From Lithospermum erythrorhizon (lineage: Eukaryota; Streptophyta; Magnoliopsida; Boraginales; Boraginaceae), in the NCBI GenBank assembly GCA_019722365.1, contig JADFUC010000933.1, positions 50,444 to 114,443 of the forward strand: a stretch of 64,000 nt of DNA, given 5' to 3'. Shown one piece after another: positions 12,880-24,971 of this stretch. Position 1 is the first letter of the stretch, and the number at the start of each line of letters is the position of its first letter. Position numbers and translations under genes: made by a program. The notes beneath the pieces are model-generated. The model saw only the letters and a list, made by a program, of their open reading frames with translations. It made no database searches and was not told where the DNA came from.

Positions 12880-14650
12880 TCGTGTTAGATTATATGGGAT
12901 CATATGGATCCTATTATGCTTCCAGGTGAGGGAAAAAATGTGAAGGGTAAGCATTGTAAAAGGGTACTTTCTTATCAAAAAGGTGATACTACAACTCATT
13001 TATCGGTACATTTCAAGTTCGGCATGTTCAAATGCATACAAAAAACTTTCCAAATCTGCTAATGCTTCAAAACATCTAGTAACTGCATAATCTCAATTGT
13101 ATGTGAAGGGCTTCATGTGAAAGCTGGGCCAAACTTTAACTTTTAGTTATGAAAGAGTTCAACTCTTGGCTGCACATATGATTTTATCTCATGAGTATCC
13201 TTTTTACGATAGTTGAACATATGTATTTAATTAATGCCTTTAAGGCATATAAGATATATTATAAGAAAATATCTAGATATATGATTAGCAAAGATTGCTT
13301 TGCCGTGTTCAATAAGGAAAGAAAGAATTAAGGGTCCGGCTGCAAGGTTGCTGAGTTGGTATAACCACCTACTATCGTATCTGAGGTTCAAAAAGATAAA
13401 GTATATGGTAATAACTTGTCGTCACATTGATGTGAATCGGAACTTACGTAGCATTTCTTTGTTAATGTACCTTCACCATAATGGTGTTTAATAACGCAAA
13501 GAAGTACATAGAGTTATTAAGTGGAGGAAAGGCTTGTGATGTTTCGACAACGCTAAGTATAATGACGCGCCAGATTGACATTTCGAAAGGATTACAATTT
13601 CATTTATAATCCGTTTTGAATGGCAAACTATTTCATGTGAGACAAAATACATTATTAACTTGTTGGTTAGGGATGGATCGAAAGAGATTGAACATGTTTG
13701 TGATGTTGTTGTAGGTGTGTCAATACTTGTTTGAATACCAGCCTAATGAAAGCATAGGTCAATTTAAAGTTGCCCGCAGTCAAGTAAGTTTTGGATAACA
13801 CCAGATGGAACTCAACTTTGTGATGCTTAACACTGCTTATATGGTAGACAATGTTTCATAAAATATGTCAAGATGATGAGTCTTTTGCAGATTCCCTCAT
13901 CTCTACTAGTCTGAATGAACAAAGGTAATGGTTGTGAATTTCGAGGTTTTCCAGATGTTACCAACTGATAGAATTATCCCAAAGTCAATTTGTTTTTAAT
14001 GGAGTTGAGTAGAATTAAGGAACCCCATTAATATCTGATTAAGACATAGCTCTGTGTTTTGATAAGCATTGGGAGGAACGTGACTTTTCTTTGTTTTGGC
14101 TCTATTCCTCGATCCTAGATATAAGAGAAAATGATCAAATTTGTATGTGCCAATTAATATCTATCGACTATTTAGTGTAGAATTAAATCAAGTTTTTAAA
14201 ATAGTTTCAATGTTCTTTATGAGCAATATGCAAATATTTATGGGACGAAAAGGAAAAGTGTTTAAACATATAATGCATACTTGAAATAGCCTCTAAGTTC
14301 CAGTCAGCTTGCAAAAAAAGGTTTGATGAGTATATTGAAACTAAGTCAATACGAAGATAAACCGACTTGAAAATTTATTATGAGGAAATTTTTTTTCCAA
14401 TGTAATAATTTTGATGTCCTCGTTGTGAGTGGAACGAGGGAAATATAAAATACTTCCAAGATGGCAAATGACATTTTGTTCTATTCCACAACCTGCTTTC
14501 ATCTCGAATCAACCCAGCTAAGGATAATTGATGTTAAAGAGCCTCAACGCAGAAAAGACACTATCGGTGCCTCTTTCTTGCGCCGGGTGATTGGATCAAG
14601 GAAGCCTATGGAATAAGAAGTCCAAACCGGTACGAATGTTGCTTTTCCTT
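12880..14650 (+). pseudogene. hAT transposase pseudogene
   Basis: Translations in shifting plus frames give the ordered landmarks of a plant hAT transposase. A BED-finger relic near 12930-13015 has HCKR, then a THLSVH histidine pair, with one finger cysteine apparently lost. A core block follows at 13150-13480 with a 'HEYPF' like segment and 'MVITCRHIDVN'. A further block at 13660-13710 reads LLVRDGSKEIEHV. The C-terminal dimerisation block near 14400-14515 reads NFDVL, then KMANDIL and STTCFHLEST. Stops and frameshifts occur throughout, so no active enzyme can be made. Intact family members bind terminal repeats and cut and paste the element. Confidence 0.7.
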
Positions 14651-14659
14651 TTAAATATG

Positions 14660-15430
14660 AAGTTTGTTCTTTTTTTTTAATTTAGTTTCAAGGATTTATA
14701 GATATCAGACCCACCAGCTTGAATTTCAAGTTCGAATTTGATAATGACATATCCAAATCTAATTTAAATGTAGGTAAGAATTTTTATAGCTTCATGTTTT
14801 ATTATTGTTTCATGTTTTCTGTTTCATTATTGTTTCATTCTACTTTAACTTTTTACTACATTGAAGTTGATTTTATTTTCTTTGGTTGCTTAAATTGCTA
14901 CTCCTCCTGCTGAGCCCGATAAGGCCCGGGGCTTTGATGTAAAGATTCATTCCATACCGCTACTCCCCAAACCGTCTAAACTCAAATCGCAACCCCACAA
15001 ACTGTAAAAATACAAGGCAGACAGGTGCTCACCAAGGAAGAAACAAAGGACTCTCAAAAAGCGAATACTTAATTTCGACTCAGCTTCTCGCTTTCTGCTT
15101 GCCTATTTTGCTCGTGGACCGCGACGATTTACGATATTCTAGTATGCTAGAGTAATAGGTCTCGGACATGTTTCTTGGTACGGCAACACTATGTTTGCTG
15201 GTAGCCACGGCATGTCCGACGAATCGATCCGATATGTACTCTTTGGCATGATATCTATAGTTGCTGGTACATGGCAAGAGCCATTTTAAGCTACGCATGT
15301 GCCTTTAACTGAGCCTAACCTTATTTATTTTCTGGGGGTCAAACTCTATAACATTAATATTGCCATATTTTGTCTTTTAAACTGTAATATTTAGTAGTGC
15401 AGTATTTTTTTAAAGTTTTATATCAAGGTG
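14660..15430. other. hAT 3' region, no recognised gene
   Basis: Between the transposase relic and the right subterminal repeats I see only short frames without known domains, one of them a 72-residue minus frame at 15080-15298. Likely decayed element sequence. Confidence 0.3.
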
Positions 15431-15848
15431 GAACCGAGCTTTTTCGAACTATCCGGAAAATCGAGCCGAATACGAGCCAAACATTTAACTAAAAAAACAC
15501 GCCAAGCTCGAGAGCCGGAAAGTATCATGGAGATTCAATCAACCGAGTCAGAATGAAAATTAATGTTTAATTCAATCTATTATCCTCGGTTCGATTCGGC
15601 TCGTTTATAGTGCTATATGCAGTTACATGGATCTGTTATCATTATTATACATAGCCGCTCGAATTAAAATACGTGGCACAAAGACAACTCTTAGATCAAA
15701 GAAAACTCCTCCCACTTACCCATAACTACACTGCTACTCCCACATACTTCTGTTTTTGGTAATTCAACTTCCCAAAAGTTTATATATATGTAACCGTAAC
15801 TCCTAAATGCCTCTCTAATTCTCTTTTTTAATCAAATCAAACCCAATT

Positions 15849-16610
15849 ATGCAGTATGGTGACAAAGGTTGCTTCGCCGAAGAAATCAATCCACAAAGTG
15901 TTTTAGAGAGTTGGCAAGCAATTGTATTTGAGCGACCAAGTCAAGCAATGCCGAAGGTACAGAAAAGGTTTCTCAAGAGGAAAGGGAGGCTACTTTTCCA
16001 GAATAATAATTCTATCTCTAACTCGAGGTTACTTTCCCAGAATAATTATATTTGTAACTCCTATACCAGTTAATAATAATTCTTGATTATCACTCTGAAG
16101 ACGCATTTTTTTAATTAATGTACTTCATAGAGTTCTTTCTTTTTTAATCGAACTTCATAATTGTACGTTTGATAGCCTCATATAATTGAATGGCTACACC
16201 GCCATCTTTGGCCAGTTTCCACTCAACCGCCAACCTTATTTTCAATGTCTTATATTTGAGAAAAAATTATAAGTGTTTCTTGGGATTCATTCTGGAACTC
16301 CCATTTTTATTAAAGGTAAATAGAGGTTAATAATTAGGTCTTTTATTATGCTTTTTGAATAGTAACTGATAATGGTTTTGTTTCAGATGGACTATTTCTT
16401 TGAAATAGTAAGTGATGGCTTGGATTTGTTTCCAACATTTTTAATGACTTTATTCTTTACATCAATGTTAGTAAATTTTCTGTAACCTTTTATCTCCTTT
16501 TTATTTCATGTAGTATTATGGAAGACTACTTGGAAGCAAGAAGCTAAGGCAAAACAAATTGAAGAGAAAGTTGAAGAGTTCCTATCTGGAACCAAAAAAT
16601 CAAAACAAAA
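15849..16610 (+). CDS. Weak candidate for a small spliced gene
   Basis: A TATA-like 'tttatatatatg' at about 15779-15790 lies some 60 bp before an ATG at 15849. The first block of 36 codons ends at AAG|GTACAG (15956). A 21-nt micro-exon flanked by TTTCAG and GTAAGT is possible near 16387-16407. A third block begins after CATGTAG near 16514 and stays open, lysine-rich, to TAG near 16612. Phases agree (0,0,0). I do not recognise the protein, and such chains arise by chance in AT-rich DNA. A transcript would be needed to believe it. Confidence 0.2.
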
Positions 16611-16867
16611 AACTATAGACGAGGTCTGAGGATGATGTGCTTTTATCAGGAGGCTGCGATACATGAAGATGCTTCGAATACATAAAAAGGCGATTGTAAA
16701 TGCTTTCTCATTTAGGCACACATTAATTATTATTAAGGGTTGCCATCTAATTATTTTTAATTCTCTAATCTTTCTTAACATTGATGCAATTATTATTGTT
16801 AATTCTCTCTTCTTTCTTAATGTTGATGCGGAATTATTTATTTCTTTACACACAACGCGTGTTGTTT

Positions 16868-17080
16868 TCCTAGTTTAATTAATTAAAATTAATTATTGTA
16901 TTAAAAATCATCCAATTAATTGTTCGCTATTTATGAAATCTAATTCCACAAATGAATATATAAACATCTATTTTGTCTGTGCTTACTTGTTGAAGTTCAA
17001 TGAAATATTTTTTCCAAAATTGTACCAAAATCACCTGCATACCTATTCAAAAGTTAAAATATCTACATCTACAAACATTT
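16868..17080 (-). repeat. AT-rich dispersed repeat, reverse copy
   Basis: The reverse complement shows the blocks of the repeats at 186-560 and 1648-2000: 'ttaattaattaaa', 'caattaattgg', and 'cttttgaataggt'. A further reverse fragment follows at 17985-18170. Confidence 0.4.
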
Positions 17081-17984
17081 CTAATCTGGCCAAGCTTCTA
17101 CGAAATTGCCTTTAATACACCACATTCCTCCTATAGACATTTCACCAAATTAAGGAATAAACCATAGAGACACTACTACCCCTAATCAACCCTATGCCTT
17201 TCATCATTACAATTGTAAAATGAGAGTAGTACTGTACTAGGCTATGTGGGTAAAAATAGAAAATATAGGTAAAATATGCATTGATAGCATAAAACGTCTT
17301 ACAATTTGGGTAAACTTCAAAAGCCTGAAACGCCTCTCAATATGAATTCGAGGGAGATATTCTATCGGCGCTTAATTTCTTTATTAAAAATTATTGCACA
17401 TGGATATAGTTTTTAAAAGATATGTCATTTTCATTCCATTTATTTTCAATATAATTTATTTGAAGTATTTTATATTCTAACAAGTGATATCCAATTGCCA
17501 TGTGGTTAAAATTGAGAGAATTTCATAACAAAGTATTGATATTATTCCGCTTTTGTCAAATATTATCGAAGTTAATCATCAATTAAAATATATTAAAATG
17601 AATATTATAAATAAAAATTGAATAGTAACTATGAATAATTTATACTACTAATCAATCGAGAAGTGATATTTTTAATAATAAATAAAATAACATAAGATGC
17701 ATTTTTTTATTAAAAGAGAAAAAGTAGCATTTTCTAATAATCAATAAAATTACATAACGCGTATTTTTATTTAACTTGAAATGAAGAGAGTAGTATGGTA
17801 ACAAAATTTTTAAATCTATTATTAAAATTATATTATTAAAAATTATAAGATATCATATAACCGTGAATAAATGAATAATAATATAAATCAAAGTATAATT
17901 TTATAAATTTATAAATAGTTAATTACTTTATTTATTATCTCGCTTAAATATTTGAAACATAAACACTGCACGTTGATTAATGTA
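17081..17984. other. AT-rich stretch without recognised gene
   Basis: Very AT-rich. A short relative of the dispersed repeat ('acttcaaaagcctgaaacgcc') lies near 17315-17335. Otherwise no gene, RNA or element boundary is visible. Confidence 0.3.
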
Positions 17985-18170
17985 TCACTCACCAGTCATT
18001 TGTAATATATATACAATATCTGTTTTGCCCTTAAGTTTACATGTTATAGTAGAATCTAAAAGAAGTTTTTCTCAAAGTTCAAAAGCCTATTTAAAAGTTT
18101 AAAATGTTTAGGTGCCTATTTGAAATATTTTCCATAGTTCAGATGCCTGCCTAAAATTTCGCCTAATTAT
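17985..18170 (-). repeat. AT-rich dispersed repeat, second reverse fragment
   Basis: Reverse complement reads 'ggcgaaattttaggcaggc', then 'atttcaaataggcacctaaa', matching the start of the repeat at 1648-1720 in order and spacing. Confidence 0.45.
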
Positions 18171-18749
18171 TTCTACTTAAAATAAATCCGTGGAATTTTT
18201 TTTGTGGTAATTTCAAGTCAATGATTCACGATTTCAAATAGAAAATAGAATTCGTAAACTAAAATGCATATATATACGATCATTCCCTCATCGTGATATA
18301 TACACATAATATAAGGTGTGTAATTCAGATTTATTACTAACAAACAATTTGAGTAGAAACCCTTGATTATCTATGCCGCTTTCAAGAGTTAATACGAAGC
18401 CTAGAATATTTTTTTTGATAATTGCATATAATAACAGTTTATACATATTACAAACAAGCTTATATTGGTAACAAAAACTCCAACAAACGGAACTTGACAA
18501 AAACATGCATAATATCCAAAAACTTAAACCGAAGATAAGTAGATGTAATATTCGAGGTTTAGGAAGAATCCTCTCCAAAAGATGTAACCTTCCTGTAGAT
18601 CCAAAAAACCCAAACAATACCAATAAACACTAACATTAATTCATTTAAAAAATCACCTACATCTCCTCGATAAGATATGTTAAGAAATAGAATACGTTTT
18701 GACCTATACCGAGAGGAAGACAAATGAAAAATAAAATCAACTTAAAATA
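18171..18749. other. AT-rich stretch without recognised gene
   Basis: A 111-residue open frame on the minus strand (18288-18623) is hydrophobic and aromatic-rich but shows no family signature, and its base composition equals its surroundings. I treat it as chance. Confidence 0.3.
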
Positions 18750-18895
18750 ATCATCACCAATAACGTTATTGCATAATCAACTGAAAGTATAATCAACTAA
18801 GTACGATACCAATAACGTTATATTAGTATAATCCAATACCAATAACGTTATTGGTATAACTCAATCAAAACGTTATTGGTATAATCGCTATATAA
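18750..18895. repeat. Cluster of palindromic repeats around AACGTT
   Basis: Four units share the core CAATAACGTTATTG or a part of it, spaced 25-50 bp and separated by 'tataatcaact' like words. The best unit, 18836-18857, is a perfect 22-bp palindrome. The other units are at about 18756-18770, 18809-18822 and 18869-18881. Confidence 0.75.
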
Positions 18896-19829
18896 TCAAC
18901 TGAAGTTGAATACCTTAAAAACGCTTTTGAGTATAATCAATGAAAAAGAAAAATTTTGGCTTTTCCTAAAACTCCATACTAACTCGATCAAAGTGGAAAC
19001 CTCCACTTGCACCCTCTATATAGCCTAACCGGAGTACCTATCAGGACTAACTAGGTTATCATCAAAGTACATACATTTTATAGTTGTAACTGTGAGAGAC
19101 ATCCAATGAGTAATTGACACAAATTTCTTTTACCAAATTATAATTCAAATTCATTTAAAACACTCGGCCCATGATATTTAATGCGGGGACACGATCAAGA
19201 TATTAATAGATTTGTGGCTTAACAACGGGAGACTGGGTTTCCAGAGTTTATGAGGAAACGAATCGCCGGTCCCGGACTCCATATGATGCTGTCTAGGGGA
19301 CATTTTATTATCAAAGTGAAATTCAACCAATCTTTAATTTATTTTTCAAATTTCTTTAATTCGCCTCTATACAACTTAAATACGAATCATTAACTCTATA
19401 CAAAAAAGAAAGACAACCTTAATTTATTCCTAATTTTCTGTTTTTTCATTTAGGCAGCCTAAGATTCTAATTGTGGGGGACAATTTAACTCTAAGTTCCT
19501 CTTTACGCTTCAAATTTTAAAGACTCACTATATAAACTTAAGTATTTAAAAGAGAACTATTCATAACATCCTAAGTAATTGTAGACTATATTCATTATAT
19601 CAAATTGAACATCCTTATTCCAAAAATCTATAATACTATTAAGCAACATAAGAGATATCATTAAGGTTGCTAACCCGAGGCTTACTCAAACTTTTCCATT
19701 CACAAATTGCTATTTTTGAAAGGATTTCGACGATTTCGCAATGATTTTACCGAATAAAAAAGTCGTTCTTCAATCCTCCGGCTCCTCAAAGTCACTGGCG
19801 TGTTCCGACAACTTTCATCAACAAAAGCG
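18896..19829. other. Spacer without recognised gene
   Basis: AT-rich with no coding block that I can assign. A 60-residue plus frame and a 64-residue minus frame overlap near 19741-19986 and run into repeat copy C, so they are probably chance frames. Confidence 0.3.
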
Positions 19830-22800
19830 ATGTTTGTATTGCACGACTCCGCCAAAGGGTTCTCGGCGCTGGGACCGCCATCAACCCGACAAATGGGTAG
19901 ACACCAACGATGGACAACGATAAAATGGTATCATTTAACGTGACAATAAAATAATACAACTCGGGCCCATCGTGAACTAACCACACACCCCATCGAAAAT
20001 AATAATAAATACAACATCAACAATTTATTTTACAACAATAATTATTATGTACAACAAAACTTCAAAGAATATGCGGCTGACCGCTGAGGCCTTCAAGCCA
20101 CCATCGCCACCTCCTGGTACTGTTACTCGACCAATGCATCTCTGGCCATCCCAAGAACAACTGAAAATTAAATTCATATGAAATAGGACGCCTAAAAGCC
20201 GAGTAAAATAATATCACGTAAGCTTAATCTACTACTCATACAAACAAGGATAGTCAAGACCCTTACCTATTTAAAGACTATATACCTCAAGAGTTATATT
20301 TTATATACTACCTCACAACAATATAAATCTTTCCTTAATGAAGCCCAACTAAACAATCGATAAACCCACATCACGCCACAATTACTTTTATAGTACACCT
20401 TAATCACAAGAAAGGACTTCTATTGGCTATCTTCTAAAGATTTTAATTTACCTATAATATACCACCTCAAACACAACTCCAAACATATGTCTCAACAATT
20501 CATAACTCAAGACACAACTCAACCACTTGTCTTTAGTTCGCTCTTTAAAGTGTTACCCCCAATTATAGTTACACCTCCTATGACATCTTAAATGTTGATT
20601 ATAAGAACCTCCAAATCGTATCATTATCTTAATACAACCGAGTATTATATATCTTAACTCAAGATAACCTAAGTACGGATTATCTCACCAAATTCTTTTA
20701 TTTAGTTTACGGAACTTATTCACCTTTAATTAATCAACATTGTTAGATAATAACTTATATACTAACACGCTTAAATCCAATTTTCCACCGTATATAAATA
20801 TCACCAACATCATCTATAGATTAGCATTTAACGCTGGGTTTATAATTTTATACCTAATGCCCTCATTCAAAGTTATCTCAACCAATAACCAACTCAATTT
20901 TCATCCTTAAGATACATAATCTATTATCACCAACCTAAGATCCACAAGAGAAACCTGATCATATCATCAATAATCAACCGAAACCTAATCTCGACATAAT
21001 TTCATCAAGGCAACATCTAGTATAACAAGATAATGCCTCATAACCAATAAGGTCATACAAGATTCCAAAGAAGGTCTCGTGCATAACATATCAAGATATA
21101 ATAGAAAATTTAAACAACACCATAGAAAATTTAAACAAGTCACAAAACGTATCATACAACACCATAGAAAATTCTAAACAACATGTCAAATATAAATAAG
21201 ACATATATATCTATCCCGTACTACCTAATAAGGTCATACAACAAGATTCAAAGAAGGTCTCAGGCATAACATATCAAGATATAATAGAAGTTCTCAATAA
21301 GGCACACAAACACCCAGAATGAAATCATAGACTCAACAAAGACTATAACTTTAGTCATCACCTTCTATCTCTTATTCCACAAATATAATGACCTCTAACG
21401 CGCATATACTCAATCCGTCTACCTACAGAATAGATAAATCGCCAATAATCACTGCACTTATACCGTAGTATAAGGCCAACATCAACAATGCACATAGCAA
21501 AGTGACAATAGATTCCTACCTATTACTATACCGGCATAAGGCCAACATCAACAAGTAATAGCAAAGTGATAATAGATCTCCCACCGCATCTTATACCGGG
21601 TTATAAGGCCAACATCAACAATGCACACAGCAAAGTGACAATAGATCTCTCTATTGCACATATACCAAAAAGATAAGGCCAACATCAACAATGCACAATA
21701 CAAAGAAAGTGACAATAGATCTCCAATCGCACTTATACCGCATAAGGCCAATCGCTGGCCTCATATCCCGTAGCGAGCGAGAGTCACCTAACCTAATCAT
21801 CCCAACTATGTGGTCATGTTCTAATACTCAAGTCACCTCAAAATCACGCATATCTCCAACCAACACCTCAAACCAACTACTCTACTCCCAAACAATATCC
21901 AAGTAATACTAAAACATCTCACGTATCATAAATCAATCACAACCGCTCTATTAAGCACACGTAAATACAAATGTACCGACAAGCACTACGTAAATACAAC
22001 AAGGCCGACAAGACCATGTGAATAAGCAACAAAGGCCGCATGTGCCACGTAATCGTAAATGCCGACAAGGCCACGTAACACAAGAACATAAATTGAGAGT
22101 TTGGGTTAGTACTACCTCAAGCAATCTTCAACACTACGTAAATACAACCGCATAATCATAACATGGCTCACACAAAATTAATCACATAATCATCCAACAA
22201 TTATCTCATAATATAAATCATAATCACTCAATACAATATGTCGAATAGTTCCATGACAAAAACACAGTAACGATAGAACATAATATATATGAAGTGGTTC
22301 CCTATCGCGAGATTTGTACTCACCTCGTTAAGAATAAGAACGCCCCTGCCTAATCGATCCCAGCTTGTCTTTTTCCACATTCCGTGTCTAATCAAACACT
22401 AAAATAAAATTATTACTACTTATAATATACAACTAGTATAACATTCTACTATATATATATATATCATCTCATATTTATACTCCCAAAATAACTCCACTGG
22501 AAAATCCCATTATAACCTTATTCCAACTTAAAGTTCAAGCAACTTTCCATTTAAATAACTCAAATTCCACTTACTAGTTTCAAAAGCCCTAACGTTCGAT
22601 ATTAACAACTAATCATCACATTTCTAACCATCTTTAACCTCAAACCCAATTAACTACTCCTCAACTTACAAAACTCATTTTATCCTAACATTCTCTAATC
22701 GCCTGTAATCACAACTTACACCCGAAACAATCCTAATAAAAGTCCAAGAGTACACTTCACTAATAAATTACGAAAGTCAACAAAAAGTCAACAAAAGTCA

Positions 22801-23440
22801 ACTATAATCCCGATACCCCCAACCCCATAAATAGATTATTATCACCTCTTATACGATAATTTAAGCCTAGATGCTCCATTCTATAACATTATAAAATGTC
22901 ATGCCTCAAGGCCAACTCAAAATAACAAAAAGTCAACATCCTCAAAAGTCAAGAAATACTCCAAAGATTCAACTTTCTTACCTTAAACGTAGAGGATGAC
23001 TCTGAGGAAACTTCAAGAAATTTAGACCGGTTTTGCAAGACGAGGAAGAAATGGAAGAAAATCTTTGGCGGAGCGTGGAGGGGTCTCGCCATCTCAAGAA
23101 GAAAGAAGAAGATTATCAAGTGATGACAGCTACTGATAAGTAATGAAGAACCACCTAGAGTCCGCAAAATATCTCAAGAATCGCAAGCTCTCGCTCTGCT
23201 TGGGCTTAGTTTCGCCTCAAGGTTTAACAACACAACTCTAACATAAATTTAACTTCTAAATCTCAAATAATATTACAATAATGCTCATAATGAACTAGAA
23301 AAATTCTAATTACCGAATGCATTACCAACCGACCGATTCGTTGTATTTTCACTATTCACTTCGATTTTTTTCCTCAAATACTCCACCGAAGAACTAAGAG
23401 TACTATTACGTGAATATTAAGACGGAATGGGTTATTGGCA
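19830..23440 (-). mobile_element. Family X repeat, copy C
   Basis: Copy of about 3.6 kb collinear with copy D. Shared blocks include 'catcgtgaactaaccacac' (19969-19987; 8535-8551 similar), the long 'cctcaagagttatattttat' block (20285-20304 and 8879-8898), the minisatellite, 'acgcccctgcctaatcga' (22345-22362 and 10787-10804) and 'accaaccgaccgattcg' near the right end. Right end is about GGTTATTGGCA at 23440; left end is not sharp. No coding domain on either strand. Confidence 0.5.
21440..21745. repeat. Minisatellite of copy C
   Basis: About five units of 55-70 bp: 'cttataccg...ataaggcc', then 'aacatcaacaatgcaca', then 'caaagtgacaatagat'. It is a longer version of the copy D unit, with the same CTTATAC/GTATAAG-like core plus an added 'caacatcaacaa' segment. 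Copy B contains the reverse complement in degraded form. Confidence 0.65.
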
Positions 23441-24960
23441 TTGTAGGGGTAGTATTGTATAAAATATTGACTGTTTGATGATTTTTGATGGATTTTTTTA
23501 TTAGTTTTGATGGAGTTTTGATGATTTTTGGTGTTTCTTTGATAGTGGTTTTCTTTTGGCTCCATACCGCCTCTGTTTCTTACCAATGCAGGTTTCGGAT
23601 GGGAAGAATTAAATTTTTTTTTAAAGTCTAGAATTTAGAATTCAATCATTTACTAAAAAGTTTTAGCTAACCAGATAACTCTAGATTAATTTTATTGGCA
23701 ACCTAGTCTTTGCTCGATATGCACAACATTTAGATAATTTCCTAATTCGATAAAATTCCTAATGTACCTAATTCAATCCAACTCGAACTCGTTAACAAAT
23801 TACATAGACTATCCGATGCTGTGAGCTTATTTATCCCCCAATTTTAAGATGATTGACCATAGGATTTCCATGTTATAACAAATGAACTAAGATTCAATTT
23901 TTTCAAAGGGTGTTCTATTTAAGGTCTAGTTAAAATATGTCGAGTGGATTCTCATAACTTCAAAGATTATAAAGGATTATTTGGAACAAAAGTAGCAAGG
24001 ACCGTAAGAGAGCCCAGACAAATTCAAAGAGTTAAAAAGATTTCAACAGGTTTGACCCAAAAAGTTCAACTCAAAAGCTTGACTTATTAATCTACAATTC
24101 TACATCATAAGTCGAAGGTTCTACCCCACTCGATATATATTATATACAACTGTTAAATCAATGTTTAAAGAACAAAAAGTTAGTACCAATCAAATCATAT
24201 TAAATCAAATTATATGACAAGAAAATCATATTAAATCATATTAAATCAAATTACATGACAAGAAAATTCATATAATAAAAATCATTCTTAGAAAATCATA
24301 AATAAATAATTAATAAAAATCATAAATTAATCACATGGCCAGAAATCTAATCATTCTTAGAAAATCCAATGAAAATCATTCTTAGAAATCTAATCTCATG
24401 GCAAGAAAATCTAATATGTTACCCAAGAAAATCATAAATTAATAATTTTTGAAAATTAAAAAAATAATTATTACATCTTAATAAAAATATGAATTTATAG
24501 TTGTTTCTTTTCTTTTAAAGTTCAAATCTTGTTGGAATTCATCTTTAATTTTTATTATTACATTCAATAGTTTTGGTGTTGTGTTTTTGAATTGTAACAT
24601 AATGTTTTGAAGAGTTTTAGATCCTAAAAGTGCTTCGCATAACAAGTTTCAAAACTACCGTATCATTATCTTCATTAATACCATTTCCTTATTATTTTTC
24701 TTTCATTTAACTATCTTCCGATATCTTCTAGATGCTTCTACATCTTTTTGACCAATCTCAATAAATTCAACAAGCCATTGAATATACATTTGTTCATTTT
24801 CTTAAAAAATTATTTAAATTAATAAATTATTAATTTATCGATAAATTAGTAACTCTCTAAATTAATATACATTTGTTCATTAATGTACATCGGTTATAAT
24901 AATATTATAGAGTTTTTACTGCAGAATAAAAATTGAGTAGAAGTAAGGAAATTCACTTAA
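23441..24960. other. AT-rich spacer downstream of the receptor kinase gene
   Basis: No gene recognised. Two near-identical copies of a 31-bp unit ('catattaaatcaaattayatg' then 'acaagaaaat') lie at 24196-24227 and 24236-24267, with looser copies to about 24440. The region includes the likely 3' untranslated part of the minus-strand kinase gene next to 24972. Confidence 0.35.
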
Positions 24961-24971
24961 ACTAAAATCAT

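Larger units (their letters stand above)
7799..15622 (+). mobile_element. Decayed hAT-type DNA transposon, split by repeat D
   Basis: Limits are inferred from CG-rich subterminal segments with repeated GGCTCG/CGAGCC words at 7815-7945 and 15430-15610, typical of plant hAT ends, on either side of a hAT-like transposase relic. A candidate 8-bp target duplication matches at 7 of 8 bases: AAATGCAG at 7799-7806 and ATATGCAG at 15615-15622. Terminal inverted repeats are not convincing. The element carries a family X repeat (8404-12069) and tandem T-rich repeats. Ends are tentative; the transposase identity is firmer. Confidence 0.4.

Noticed and set aside
16506..16853. 115-residue minus frame opposite the small-gene candidate
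   Set aside because: Antisense to a lysine-rich block and to AT-rich DNA; no domain.
18288..18623. 111-residue minus frame, hydrophobic
   Set aside because: AT-rich composition explains the Phe/Leu/Tyr content; no helix pattern, no relatives recognised.
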